A stretch of 5,437 nt of DNA from the NCBI GenBank assembly GCA_937925595.1, contig CALALQ010000478.1:1-5437 (forward strand), read 5' to 3'. The position numbers and the translations under genes are program-made. Below, piece after piece: positions 1 through 5,437 of the stretch; positions within the stretch are counted from its first letter, which is position 1; every line of letters starts with the position of its first letter. This DNA is from an uncultured Demequina sp. Lineage in GTDB: Bacteria > Actinomycetota > Actinomycetes > Actinomycetales > Demequinaceae. The notes under the pieces are model-generated. The model was not told the origin of the DNA, did not search any database, and saw only the letters and a program-made list of their open reading frames with translations.

Positions 1-1
1 C

Positions 2-196
2 TACGACGCTCGCGAGGTGGACAAGGTGATGGCGCGCATCACCGCGTTCTTTGACCGCGGCGAGCCGCTCACGGCTCAGCAGGTGCGCCTCGTGTCCTTC
101 AACCAGGCGACGGGAAAGCGCGCCTACGACGAGGCGACGGTTGACGCCTACCTCGCCCGCACGGTCGACATCCTGCTCGGCGTTGGCGAGGGATGA
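2..196 (+). CDS. DivIVA-domain repeat protein, C-terminal fragment
   Basis: The gene is cut by the left window edge. The reading frame beginning at base 2 gives 64 residues and ends at TGA 194-196. It starts YDAREVDKVMARI and continues with a spacer and a second unit, SFNQATGKRAYDEATVDAYL. The pattern F-x-x-x-x-x-x-x-x-Y-D-x-x-x-V-D-x-[FYL]-L is the short DivIVA repeat of an actinobacterial family in which several copies are strung along the chain. DivIVA proteins bind curved membrane at poles and septa and recruit growth or division partners; whether this short-repeat family does so is inference. The stop overlaps the dxr start as ATGA, so the two genes are probably translationally coupled and co-transcribed. 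I am confident of the family from the repeat signature, less so of any specific role, since the N-terminal part is missing. Confidence 0.75.
   Translation, partial: YDAREVDKVMARITAFFDRGEPLTAQQVRLVSFNQATGKRAYDEATVDAYLARTVDILLGVGEG
188..196 (+). promoter_or_regulatory. ATGA stop-start overlap and close Shine-Dalgarno before dxr
   Basis: GAGG at 188-191 lies only one base before the dxr ATG at 193, too close for efficient independent initiation. The upstream TGA (194-196) shares two bases with that ATG. This arrangement favours re-initiation by ribosomes finishing the DivIVA-type gene (inference). Confidence 0.5.
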
Positions 197-1344
197 CGCG
201 CACCGTCTCCCTGCTGGGCTCCACGGGATCCATCGGCACCCAGGCGCTCGAGGTCATCGCGCGCCATCGCGACGCCTTTGAGGTCGTCGCCCTCGCGGCA
301 GGAGGGGCCAATCCCGACGACGTCATCGCGCAAGCGCGCGAGTTCAGCCCGCGACTGGTCGCCATTGCCGACATTCGCGCTTTCGAGACCGTTCGCGACG
401 CTCTTCCAGGCATCGAGGTTGTCGCTGGGCCCGACGCTGTGGCTGAGGCCGCGCGCATCGGCGCCGACGTCGTGCTCAACGGAGTGACGGGATCGGTTGG
501 ACTGCGGCCCACCATCGCTGCGCTTGAGGCCGGTTCCACGCTTGCGCTCGCCAACAAGGAGTCCCTCGTCGCGGGCGGAGCGCTCGTCAAGAGGGCGATG
601 CGGGATCCCGATCAGATCGTTCCCGTGGATTCCGAGCACTCTGCTCTCGCCCAGGCCCTCCGGTCCGGTACACACGGCGAGGTGAAGCGACTGGTCGTCA
701 CAGCGTCGGGCGGTGCCTTCCGAGGCCGCACCAGAGCCGACCTTGCCGAGGTCACCTACGCGGACGCGCTCAAGCACCCCACGTGGGACATGGGTCCCGT
801 GGTCACCGTGAACTCTGCGAGCCTCGTCAACAAGGCCCTCGAGGTGATCGAGGCACACCTGCTGTTCGACATTCCCGCGGAGTGCATTCACGTGGTGGTG
901 CACCCGCAGTCGGTGATCCACTCGATGGTGGAGTTCGTCGACGGCTCGACGATCGCGCAGGCCTCGCCGCCGGACATGCGGCTGCCGATCGCGCTGGGAC
1001 TGTCGTGGCCGCATCGGCTGGAGAACGTGGCGCAGCCGCCGGACTGGAGCGTTCCGCAGGCTTGGACGTTCGAGCCGCTCGACGAGGAGACCTTCCCCGC
1101 AATCCAGGTGGCGAGGGCCGCGCTGGCTGCCTCGGAGCTCCATCCCGCCGTGTTCAACGCGGCCAACGAGGAGTGCGTCGCCGCGTTCGCGAGAGGGCAG
1201 CTGCCGTTCCTCGGGATCGTGGAGACGGTCCGGAGCGTTGTCGAGGCGTACGAGCCCGCTACCGCGGACTCCGTAGAAGCCGTTGAAGACGCTGAGGCAT
1301 GGGCGCGAGAGCGCGCCGCCGCCCTCATCGCCGCTCGCACGTAG
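193..1344 (+). CDS. dxr: 1-deoxy-D-xylulose 5-phosphate reductoisomerase (Dxr/IspC)
   Basis: Dxr rearranges and reduces 1-deoxy-D-xylulose 5-phosphate to 2-C-methyl-D-erythritol 4-phosphate with NADPH and a divalent metal in the cytoplasm. It is the committed step of the MEP isoprenoid pathway and the fosmidomycin target. The 383-residue product has the usual family length. Visible landmarks are the NADPH-binding GSTGSIG at residues 9-15, NKES at 121-124, the metal ligands D146 and E148 in VDSEHSA with E217 in NKALEVIEA, the substrate loop SGGAFR (172-177), H195 and W198 in HPTWDMG, the phosphate-contact residues S208, N213 and K214, and HPQSVIHSMVEF (237-248). All expected catalytic residues are present, so the enzyme should be active. 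The ATG start places the Rossmann motif at the usual distance from the N terminus. It overlaps the DivIVA-type gene by four bases and is followed nine bases later by the protease gene, so it is mid-operon. Confidence 0.97.
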   Translation: MTRTVSLLGSTGSIGTQALEVIARHRDAFEVVALAAGGANPDDVIAQAREFSPRLVAIADIRAFETVRDALPGIEVVAGPDAVAEAARIGADVVLNGVTGSVGLRPTIAALEAGSTLALANKESLVAGGALVKRAMRDPDQIVPVDSEHSALAQALRSGTHGEVKRLVVTASGGAFRGRTRADLAEVTYADALKHPTWDMGPVVTVNSASLVNKALEVIEAHLLFDIPAECIHVVVHPQSVIHSMVEFVDGSTIAQASPPDMRLPIALGLSWPHRLENVAQPPDWSVPQAWTFEPLDEETFPAIQVARAALAASELHPAVFNAANEECVAAFARGQLPFLGIVETVRSVVEAYEPATADSVEAVEDAEAWARERAAALIAART

Positions 1345-1353
1345 GGTAGGAAG
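1343..1353 (+). promoter_or_regulatory. Ribosome binding site of the Rip1-type protease gene
   Basis: AGGG at 1343-1346, overlapping the dxr stop TAG, lies seven bases before the ATG at 1354 and is the better-spaced Shine-Dalgarno. A second purine run, AGGAAG (1348-1353), directly abuts the start and is too close to be the main site. Confidence 0.55.
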
Positions 1354-2613
1354 ATGCTGGTACTGCTGGGGATTGTCCTGTTCATCGTGGGACTGCTCGC
1401 GTCGATCGCGCTCCACGAGGTGGGACACATGGTGCCCGCCAAGAAGTTCGGTGTGCGCGTGAGCGAGTACTTCGTGGGCTTTGGGCCCACGCTGTGGTCG
1501 CGACAGGGCAAAGAGACCGAGTACGGCATCAAGGCCATCCCGCTTGGCGGCTACGTGAAGCTCGTCGGGATGATGCCGCCAGAAGAGGCGGTCAAGCCGG
1601 TGCGCGGCCACGGGCGCATTGCACGACTGATCGCGGACACTCGCGCCGCGGCCGTCGAGGAGATCCGCGAGGGCGAGGACCACCGCGCGTTCTATCACCT
1701 CACGTGGTGGCGAAAGGTCATTGTGATGTTCGGCGGCCCGGTGGTGAACCTCATCATCGCGGTGGTGCTGTTCACGATCGTGGGAATGGGAGTCGGCTCG
1801 TTTGAGCCCACCACGACGGTGGGCGCCGTCGCCAAGTGCGTGCCGAGCCAGGTGACGGCTGAGTGCACCGCTGCGGACCCCGCGTCGCCGGCATCCCAGG
1901 CGGGGCTGCAAGAGGGCGACGTGTTCGTCTCTGTCGATGGCACTCCGGTTGCCTCGTGGGAGGAGACCACCGCCGTCATCGCAGCCAATCCCGACGCGAC
2001 CGTGCCCGTCGTTGTCGCTCGCGACGGCGAGAACGTCGAGCTCACCGTGACCCTCGCGAGCGCGACGCGAGACGGCAAGGAGGTCGGCTACCTGGGCGTC
2101 ATTCCCACGAGCGAACTCGTGACGCAGGGACCCCTCTCTGGCGTGACGCGCACCGCGGAACTCACGGGCGCTGTCGCCTCCGTGATCGCGACCCTGCCCC
2201 AGCACGTGTATCACGCGGCACTCGCCGCCGTGGGTGTCGAGGAGCGCAGCGCCGACTCCGTGATCGGCATCGTTGGCGTTGGCCGCATCTCGGGCGAAAT
2301 CGTCGCCTCCGACATCGAGGGCTACGACGCGAAGCTCAAGACCGCCGACATGCTGAACCTGCTCGCCGGTCTCAACCTCGCGCTCTTCGCCTTCAACATG
2401 ATTCCGCTCGTGCCGCTCGACGGCGGGCACATCGCTTCCGCGCTGTGGCAGGGGATCAAGAACGGCTGGGCGCGTGTTCGCCGACTGCCAAAGCCCTCTC
2501 CCGTGGACGTCGCCCGGATGATGCCCCTGGCATATGGCGTGTTTGGGCTCCTGATCCTCATGGGCGTCGTGCTGATCGTGGCGGACATCGTGGCACCTGT
2601 GAGCGTGTCCTAG
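1354..2613 (+). CDS. rip1: RseP/Rip1-family intramembrane site-2 zinc metalloprotease
   Basis: This M50-family protease cuts substrates within the membrane. Relatives release anti-sigma factor fragments (E. coli RseA; several anti-sigma factors for M. tuberculosis Rip1). The 419-residue protein starts with a hydrophobic segment carrying the zinc and catalytic motif HEVGH (residues 21-25). FGPTLW and [11 protein letters not shown] follow (43-73). A polar insert of about 40 residues (76-118) leads to GGPVVNL (127-133) in the second membrane segment (about 121-148). A single extracytoplasmic PDZ domain (about 155-250) contains [17 protein letters not shown]. The third segment carries the other zinc-ligand motif, [11 protein letters not shown] (348-358, D356), and a fourth lies near 394-415. 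One PDZ rather than the two of E. coli RseP fits the actinobacterial form. Catalytic residues are complete. C162 and C171 sit just before the PDZ domain and could form a disulfide. The location between two MEP-pathway genes is typical of actinobacteria. Substrates cannot be read from this sequence. Confidence 0.95.
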   Translation: MLVLLGIVLFIVGLLASIALHEVGHMVPAKKFGVRVSEYFVGFGPTLWSRQGKETEYGIKAIPLGGYVKLVGMMPPEEAVKPVRGHGRIARLIADTRAAAVEEIREGEDHRAFYHLTWWRKVIVMFGGPVVNLIIAVVLFTIVGMGVGSFEPTTTVGAVAKCVPSQVTAECTAADPASPASQAGLQEGDVFVSVDGTPVASWEETTAVIAANPDATVPVVVARDGENVELTVTLASATRDGKEVGYLGVIPTSELVTQGPLSGVTRTAELTGAVASVIATLPQHVYHAALAAVGVEERSADSVIGIVGVGRISGEIVASDIEGYDAKLKTADMLNLLAGLNLALFAFNMIPLVPLDGGHIASALWQGIKNGWARVRRLPKPSPVDVARMMPLAYGVFGLLILMGVVLIVADIVAPVSVS

Positions 2614-2620
2614 TGAGCGT

Positions 2621-2639
2621 GGGAGATACTGGAACCGTG
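2621..2639 (+). promoter_or_regulatory. Shine-Dalgarno and GTG start of ispG
   Basis: GGGAGA at 2621-2626 lies ten bases before GTG 2637. Two further in-frame GTG codons occur at 2613 (sharing a base with the protease stop as TAGTG) and 2619. I prefer 2637 because the encoded MTSIALGMP start matches the N terminus I recall for actinobacterial IspG (typically MTSI-x-LGMP) and because the purine run fits it alone. Confidence 0.65.
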
Positions 2640-3791
2640 ACTTCCATCGCTTTGGGCATGCCCGCACTTCCCGCACCAACGCTTGCTCCCCGCAAGCCCA
2701 CCCGCAAGATCAAGGTGGGGTCGGTGTACGTGGGAGGAGACGCACCCGTCAGCGTCCAGTCGATGTGCACCACCAAGACCGAGGACATCAACTCCACGCT
2801 CCAGCAGATCGCCGAGCTCACCGCGGCTGGCTGCGACATCGTGCGCGTCGCGTGCCCCACTCAGGACGACGCCAACGCTCTTCCCGCGATCGCGAAGAAG
2901 TCCAACATCCCCGTCATCGCTGACATCCACTTCCAGCCCAAGTACGTGTTCGCCGCGATCGAGGCCGGCTGCGCCGCCGTTCGCGTGAACCCCGGAAACA
3001 TCAAGAAGTTCGACGATCAGGTCAAGGAGATCGCGCAGGCCGCGAAGGACCACGGCACCTCGATCCGCATCGGCGTCAACGCCGGTTCCCTCGACCCCCG
3101 ACTCCTCGCCAAGTACGGGAAGGCCACCCCTGAGGCCCTCGTCGAGTCCGCCGTGTGGGAGGCGAGCCTTTTCGAGGAGCACGACTTCCACGACTTCAAG
3201 ATCTCCGTGAAGCACAACGACCCCGTGGTCATGGTGCGCGCCTACGAGATGCTCTCGGAGCGCGGCGACTGGCCGCTGCACCTTGGCGTCACCGAGGCCG
3301 GTCCAGCCTTCCAGGGCACCATCAAGTCGGCCACCGCCTTCGGCGCCCTGCTGAGCCAGGGCATCGGTGACACGATCCGCGTGTCGCTTTCCGCACCTCC
3401 CGTCGAGGAGGTGAAGGTGGGCATTCAGATTCTGCAGAGCCTCAACCTGCGACCCCGCAAGCTCGAGATCGTCTCGTGCCCGTCCTGCGGTCGCGCCCAG
3501 GTGGATGTCTACGAACTCGCCGAGAAGGTCACCGCTGGCCTCGAGGGTATGGAGGTGCCGCTTCGCGTCGCCGTCATGGGATGCGTCGTGAACGGCCCCG
3601 GTGAGGCGCGCGAGGCCGACCTTGGCGTCGCCTCCGGAAATGGCAAGGGCCAGATCTTCGTCAAGGGCGAGGTCATCAAGACGGTCGCAGAGAAGGACAT
3701 CGTCGAGACCCTCATCGAAGAGGCGATGAAACTTGCGGAGACCATGGAGCCCGTCGAGGGGGCGAGTCCGCAGGTGATCTCGGCGCCATGA
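2637..3791 (+). CDS. ispG: 4-hydroxy-3-methylbut-2-en-1-yl diphosphate synthase (IspG/GcpE)
   Basis: IspG is a [4Fe-4S] enzyme that reductively opens 2-C-methyl-D-erythritol 2,4-cyclodiphosphate to HMBPP, the penultimate MEP-pathway step, using ferredoxin or flavodoxin electrons. The predicted protein is 384 residues, the short bacterial form without the inserted domain of plant and some other bacterial enzymes. The N-terminal TIM barrel includes [12 protein letters not shown] (39-50), VRVACP (69-74), PVIADIHF (92-99), VRVNPGNI (115-122), IGVNAGSLD (145-153) and LHLGVTEAG (214-222). The C-terminal cluster domain supplies C281 and C284 in SCPSCGR, C316 in [10 protein letters not shown], and the unusual fourth ligand E323, matching E. 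coli C270, C273, C305 and E312. All ligands are intact. The frame stays open far upstream of the chosen start, but that part overlaps the protease and is arginine-rich noise. The TGA overlaps the next gene's ATG. Codon use matches its neighbours. Confidence 0.97.
   Translation: MTSIALGMPALPAPTLAPRKPTRKIKVGSVYVGGDAPVSVQSMCTTKTEDINSTLQQIAELTAAGCDIVRVACPTQDDANALPAIAKKSNIPVIADIHFQPKYVFAAIEAGCAAVRVNPGNIKKFDDQVKEIAQAAKDHGTSIRIGVNAGSLDPRLLAKYGKATPEALVESAVWEASLFEEHDFHDFKISVKHNDPVVMVRAYEMLSERGDWPLHLGVTEAGPAFQGTIKSATAFGALLSQGIGDTIRVSLSAPPVEEVKVGIQILQSLNLRPRKLEIVSCPSCGRAQVDVYELAEKVTAGLEGMEVPLRVAVMGCVVNGPGEAREADLGVASGNGKGQIFVKGEVIKTVAEKDIVETLIEEAMKLAETMEPVEGASPQVISAP
3772..3791 (+). promoter_or_regulatory. 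Shine-Dalgarno and ATGA overlap at the GNAT gene start
   Basis: AGGTGA at 3772-3777, inside the end of ispG, lies ten bases before ATG 3788. The ispG TGA (3789-3791) shares two bases with that ATG. The gene therefore has both its own binding site and the geometry for coupled translation. Confidence 0.55.
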
Positions 3792-4711
3792 CCGATTCGC
3801 TGCTCAGGCGCGCTCAGTATGTGCTGGCGCCCCTGCAGCGGCGCGAGATCGAGGCCGCACTTGAGCTGTGCGCCATGGATCCCATCGCCTCGGTGGTGCC
3901 CACGATGCATCTCGAGGCGGCGCTCCACTCCGGCCATGTCTCTGCTGGCCTGTGGGCTGTTCGCAAGCGAGCCGGCCTGGGCCGCGAACTCAGCGGACTG
4001 GTGTGGAATGCCGCGAACTTCACCGCCGTGCTTCCCCCTGAGCCCGATGAGATCGCTCGCGACGCGCAGCTGGCGGACATAGCGTCGGCTGCCATCTCCC
4101 GCCTGGCCCGCCCGGCCGCAATGGTGGGGCCGTCAGAGGTCACGCTCGACCTGTGGGGAAGGGTCGAACCGTGGTGGGGGCCCGCTCGCGAGTTCCGTCC
4201 CCGCCAGGTGTCGATGGCGCTCAATGGGCCGGCGCTCCACGTGAAGCCGCTCGACGCCGCTGACCTTGAACTCGACGCAGTGCGGCGCGCGACGCTCGAC
4301 GACTACGACGACCTGCTTCCCGCATGCGTCCACATGTTCATCGGCGAGGTGGGCTACGACCCCATGCGCCACGGCCGGGTCGCGTACGAGGACCGCTTGC
4401 GTCGATTGGTGCGCGGAGGCAGAGCCTTCCTTCAGTACGGAACTGTTGAGCGGCGTCGGGCCGTGGTCTTCAAGACAGAAGTGGGCGCGGTAGGCGGGGG
4501 AGTGGCCCAGCTGCAGGGAGTGTGGGTGCATCCAGCGCTGCGCGGGCGAGGGCTCGCGAGGGCGGGCCTTGCCGCCGTGGTCGCCGGTACGCGGGCCACA
4601 CTTGCGCCCACTGTCTCGCTGTATGTCAACGACTTCAATACGCCTGCATTGGCCGCGTACGAGGCGATCGGCTTCGAGCAGGTGGGATTGTTCTCGACCG
4701 TGATGTTCTAG
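3788..4711 (+). CDS. GNAT-family N-acetyltransferase with N-terminal DUF4081-type region
   Basis: This is a 307-residue two-part protein. Residues about 8-130 resemble the DUF4081 region found in actinobacterial acetyltransferases encoded beside ispG, including the run [14 protein letters not shown] and [16 protein letters not shown]. Residues about 150-307 are the GNAT fold: [38 protein letters not shown] holds beta strand 4 and the acetyl-CoA pyrophosphate loop RGRGLA (252-257), while [24 protein letters not shown] (277-300) is the C-terminal GNAT motif with N282, N284 and Y291. The acetyl-CoA site looks intact, so acetylation of an amine is likely, but the acceptor is unknown. M. tuberculosis has a relative in the same place (Rv2867c, by recall). 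Linkage to MEP and Rip1 genes suggests an envelope-related or regulatory substrate, but that is only guilt by association. There is no signal peptide or membrane segment, so it is probably cytoplasmic. It appears to be the last gene of the operon. Confidence 0.88.
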   Translation: MTDSLLRRAQYVLAPLQRREIEAALELCAMDPIASVVPTMHLEAALHSGHVSAGLWAVRKRAGLGRELSGLVWNAANFTAVLPPEPDEIARDAQLADIASAAISRLARPAAMVGPSEVTLDLWGRVEPWWGPAREFRPRQVSMALNGPALHVKPLDAADLELDAVRRATLDDYDDLLPACVHMFIGEVGYDPMRHGRVAYEDRLRRLVRGGRAFLQYGTVERRRAVVFKTEVGAVGGGVAQLQGVWVHPALRGRGLARAGLAAVVAGTRATLAPTVSLYVNDFNTPALAAYEAIGFEQVGLFSTVMF

Positions 4712-4737
4712 GCAGTCGCGCGATTGTGCCTGATAGT
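4709..4737 (+). promoter_or_regulatory. Candidate promoter of the LacI-type gene
   Basis: TAGGCA (4709-4714) matches four of six bases of the -35 consensus and overlaps the GNAT stop codon. GATAGT (4732-4737) matches four of six of the -10 consensus at an ideal 17-base spacing. Transcription would begin near 4744, leaving a leader of about nine bases before ATG 4753. The fit is moderate and could arise by chance. Confidence 0.35.
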
Positions 4738-4742
4738 GGCAC
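4726..4742. repeat. Short inverted repeat GTGCC-N7-GGCAC, possible operator or weak hairpin
   Basis: Perfect five-base arms (4726-4730 and 4738-4742) flank seven bases that contain the candidate -10 element. It lies 10 bases upstream of the LacI-family start, so it could be an autoregulatory operator. As a terminator for the operon it is weak: a five-pair stem, no T-run after it. It lacks the central CG common in LacI-family operators, so the assignment is tentative. Confidence 0.3.
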
Positions 4743-4752
4743 GCTAGGCGGC

Positions 4753-5437
4753 ATGACGGAGAGCGAAGGACGGCAGCCACGACCCACGCTCGCTGACGTT
4801 GCACGGCTCGCGGGGGTGTCCAAGTCGACAGCGTCCTACGCGTACTCCCAGCCGTCGCGCCTCAGTTCCGCGTCCCTCGAGCGAGTGCTCGACGCCGCGC
4901 AGAAGCTGGGCTTCACGGGACCGTCTGGACTCGGCAGGCAGCTGGCCTCGGGACGATCCCATGTCATCGCCGTGGTCACCGCGATGCTCACCGATCCCGC
5001 GAGCGACGACCGCTTCTCGCTGCAGGTGCTCGAGGGCCTCATGCGAGAGCTCGCGAACCTGGGGTATGGCGCGCTCGTGGTGCCTCCCGCGAGTTCGGAG
5101 CAGAGCGCGGCGCTGTTGCGCGACCTTGCCTACGACGGCGCCATCTGCATCCGCCGTCGCTCTCACCACTACGAGACCAACGAGATTCTCGAGTCGCGCG
5201 GCGTGCCCACCCTCCAGCTCGATGGGAACTCTGAAGACGATGTCGCGATGCTGCTTGAGGACTCCGAGGCGATCAGTGCGATTGTCCGCAGGCTCCGCGA
5301 CGATGGGCACGAGCGCATCGCCACGGTCTCGCTGTTCTTCGACCGGAATGAACTCCGCTCCGGCATCCAGCCGATGGAGGAGGCCCTCAGAGCCAAGCCG
5401 GCTGCGGTGCGCTCGCGGCTCGCGGGATTTGTGAGGG
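4753..5437 (+). CDS. LacI-family transcriptional regulator, N-terminal 228 residues (truncated by window edge)
   Basis: The frame is open from ATG 4753 to the window end without a stop. A LacI-type helix-turn-helix spans residues 12-31: TLADVARLAGVSKSTASYAYS, with K24, S25 and Y29 at the positions of base-contacting Y17, Q18 and R22 in E. coli LacI. The hinge region follows, with LGFTGPSGLGRQLASGRS and the presumed minor-groove leucine L64. From residue 70 comes the periplasmic-binding-like effector domain: VIAVVTAML, a first subdomain with LEGLMRELANLGYGALVVP, then DGAICIRR and GVPTLQLDG, then RLRDDGHERIATVSL entering the second subdomain. The family usually represses carbohydrate or nucleoside genes and responds to a small ligand; the ligand here cannot be told. 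This is the only start upstream of the HTH, although AGGCGG (4746-4751) is only one base from it, so a short or absent leader is likely. It appears to be outside the isoprenoid operon. Confidence 0.93.
   Translation, partial: MTESEGRQPRPTLADVARLAGVSKSTASYAYSQPSRLSSASLERVLDAAQKLGFTGPSGLGRQLASGRSHVIAVVTAMLTDPASDDRFSLQVLEGLMRELANLGYGALVVPPASSEQSAALLRDLAYDGAICIRRRSHHYETNEILESRGVPTLQLDGNSEDDVAMLLEDSEAISAIVRRLRDDGHERIATVSLFFDRNELRSGIQPMEEALRAKPAAVRSRLAGFVR

Noticed and set aside
1863..2636. In-frame upstream extension of ispG that could look like a fused N-terminal domain
   Set aside because: The translation is an arginine-rich low-complexity string overlapping the protease in another frame, and the IspG homology begins at 2637.
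148..2679. Very long open frame on the - strand (843 codons) opposite dxr and the protease gene
   Set aside because: It is rich in H, R, D and G with no recognisable domain or membrane pattern, and it lies opposite two genes with complete catalytic motifs. Long antisense frames without stops are expected at this GC content.
2610..3281. Antisense open frame opposite the first half of ispG
   Set aside because: Biased composition (G, V, D, H) with no motif; the opposite strand is a fully conserved enzyme.
4726..4742. Intrinsic terminator after the GNAT gene
   Set aside because: The stem is only five base pairs and no T-run follows, so I list it only as an inverted repeat; where the operon terminates is unresolved.
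4744..5310. Antisense open frame opposite the LacI-type gene
   Set aside because: No recognisable domain, and its bases are fully explained by the regulator on the + strand.
4799..5434. Alternative + strand frame over the regulator region
   Set aside because: It is serine- and arginine-rich with no domain, while the frame from 4753 gives a clear LacI helix-turn-helix and effector domain over the same bases.
1..5437. A novel defence, mobile or RNA-based system
   Set aside because: All six genes belong to known families in a conserved chromosomal order. I saw no transposase, integrase, direct-repeat array, tRNA, long intergenic region or composition shift.

Overview
The window looks like ordinary chromosome from a high-GC actinobacterium: codons end overwhelmingly in G or C, and gene order and protein sequences are actinobacterial. 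The long insert after the first membrane motif of the RseP/Rip1 protease and the DivIVA-repeat protein upstream of dxr suggest the Micrococcales. That placement is made by recall of family sequences, not by a search, and I would not name a genus.

All genes read on the + strand. Bases 2-196 hold the C-terminal end of a DivIVA-domain repeat protein. Its TGA overlaps the ATG of dxr (193-1344, DXP reductoisomerase). Nine bases after dxr comes an RseP/Rip1-type intramembrane zinc metalloprotease (1354-2613). After a 23-base gap comes ispG (2637-3791, HMBPP synthase, GTG start). Its TGA overlaps the ATG of a DUF4081-type GNAT acetyltransferase (3788-4711). This tight series is very probably one transcription unit. 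A 41-base gap (4712-4752) with a plausible promoter and a short inverted repeat separates it from a LacI-family regulator (4753 to the window end, truncated).

Dxr and IspG catalyse the second and penultimate steps of the MEP pathway, which supplies isoprenoid precursors for undecaprenyl phosphate, menaquinone and carotenoids. The protease between them belongs to the family that cleaves anti-sigma factors and other membrane proteins, and the DivIVA-type protein suggests a link to growth or division. The order dxr-rip1-ispG-GNAT matches the one I recall from Mycobacterium tuberculosis (Rv2870c-Rv2867c), so this is an old, vertically inherited cluster linking envelope precursor supply with envelope surveillance. 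The LacI-type gene looks like a separate unit whose target lies outside the window.

I found no mobile element, CRISPR array, tRNA, rRNA or convincing novel system. The least understood pieces are the conserved GNAT protein, the cysteine pair in the protease, and the layout of the LacI gene's promoter.
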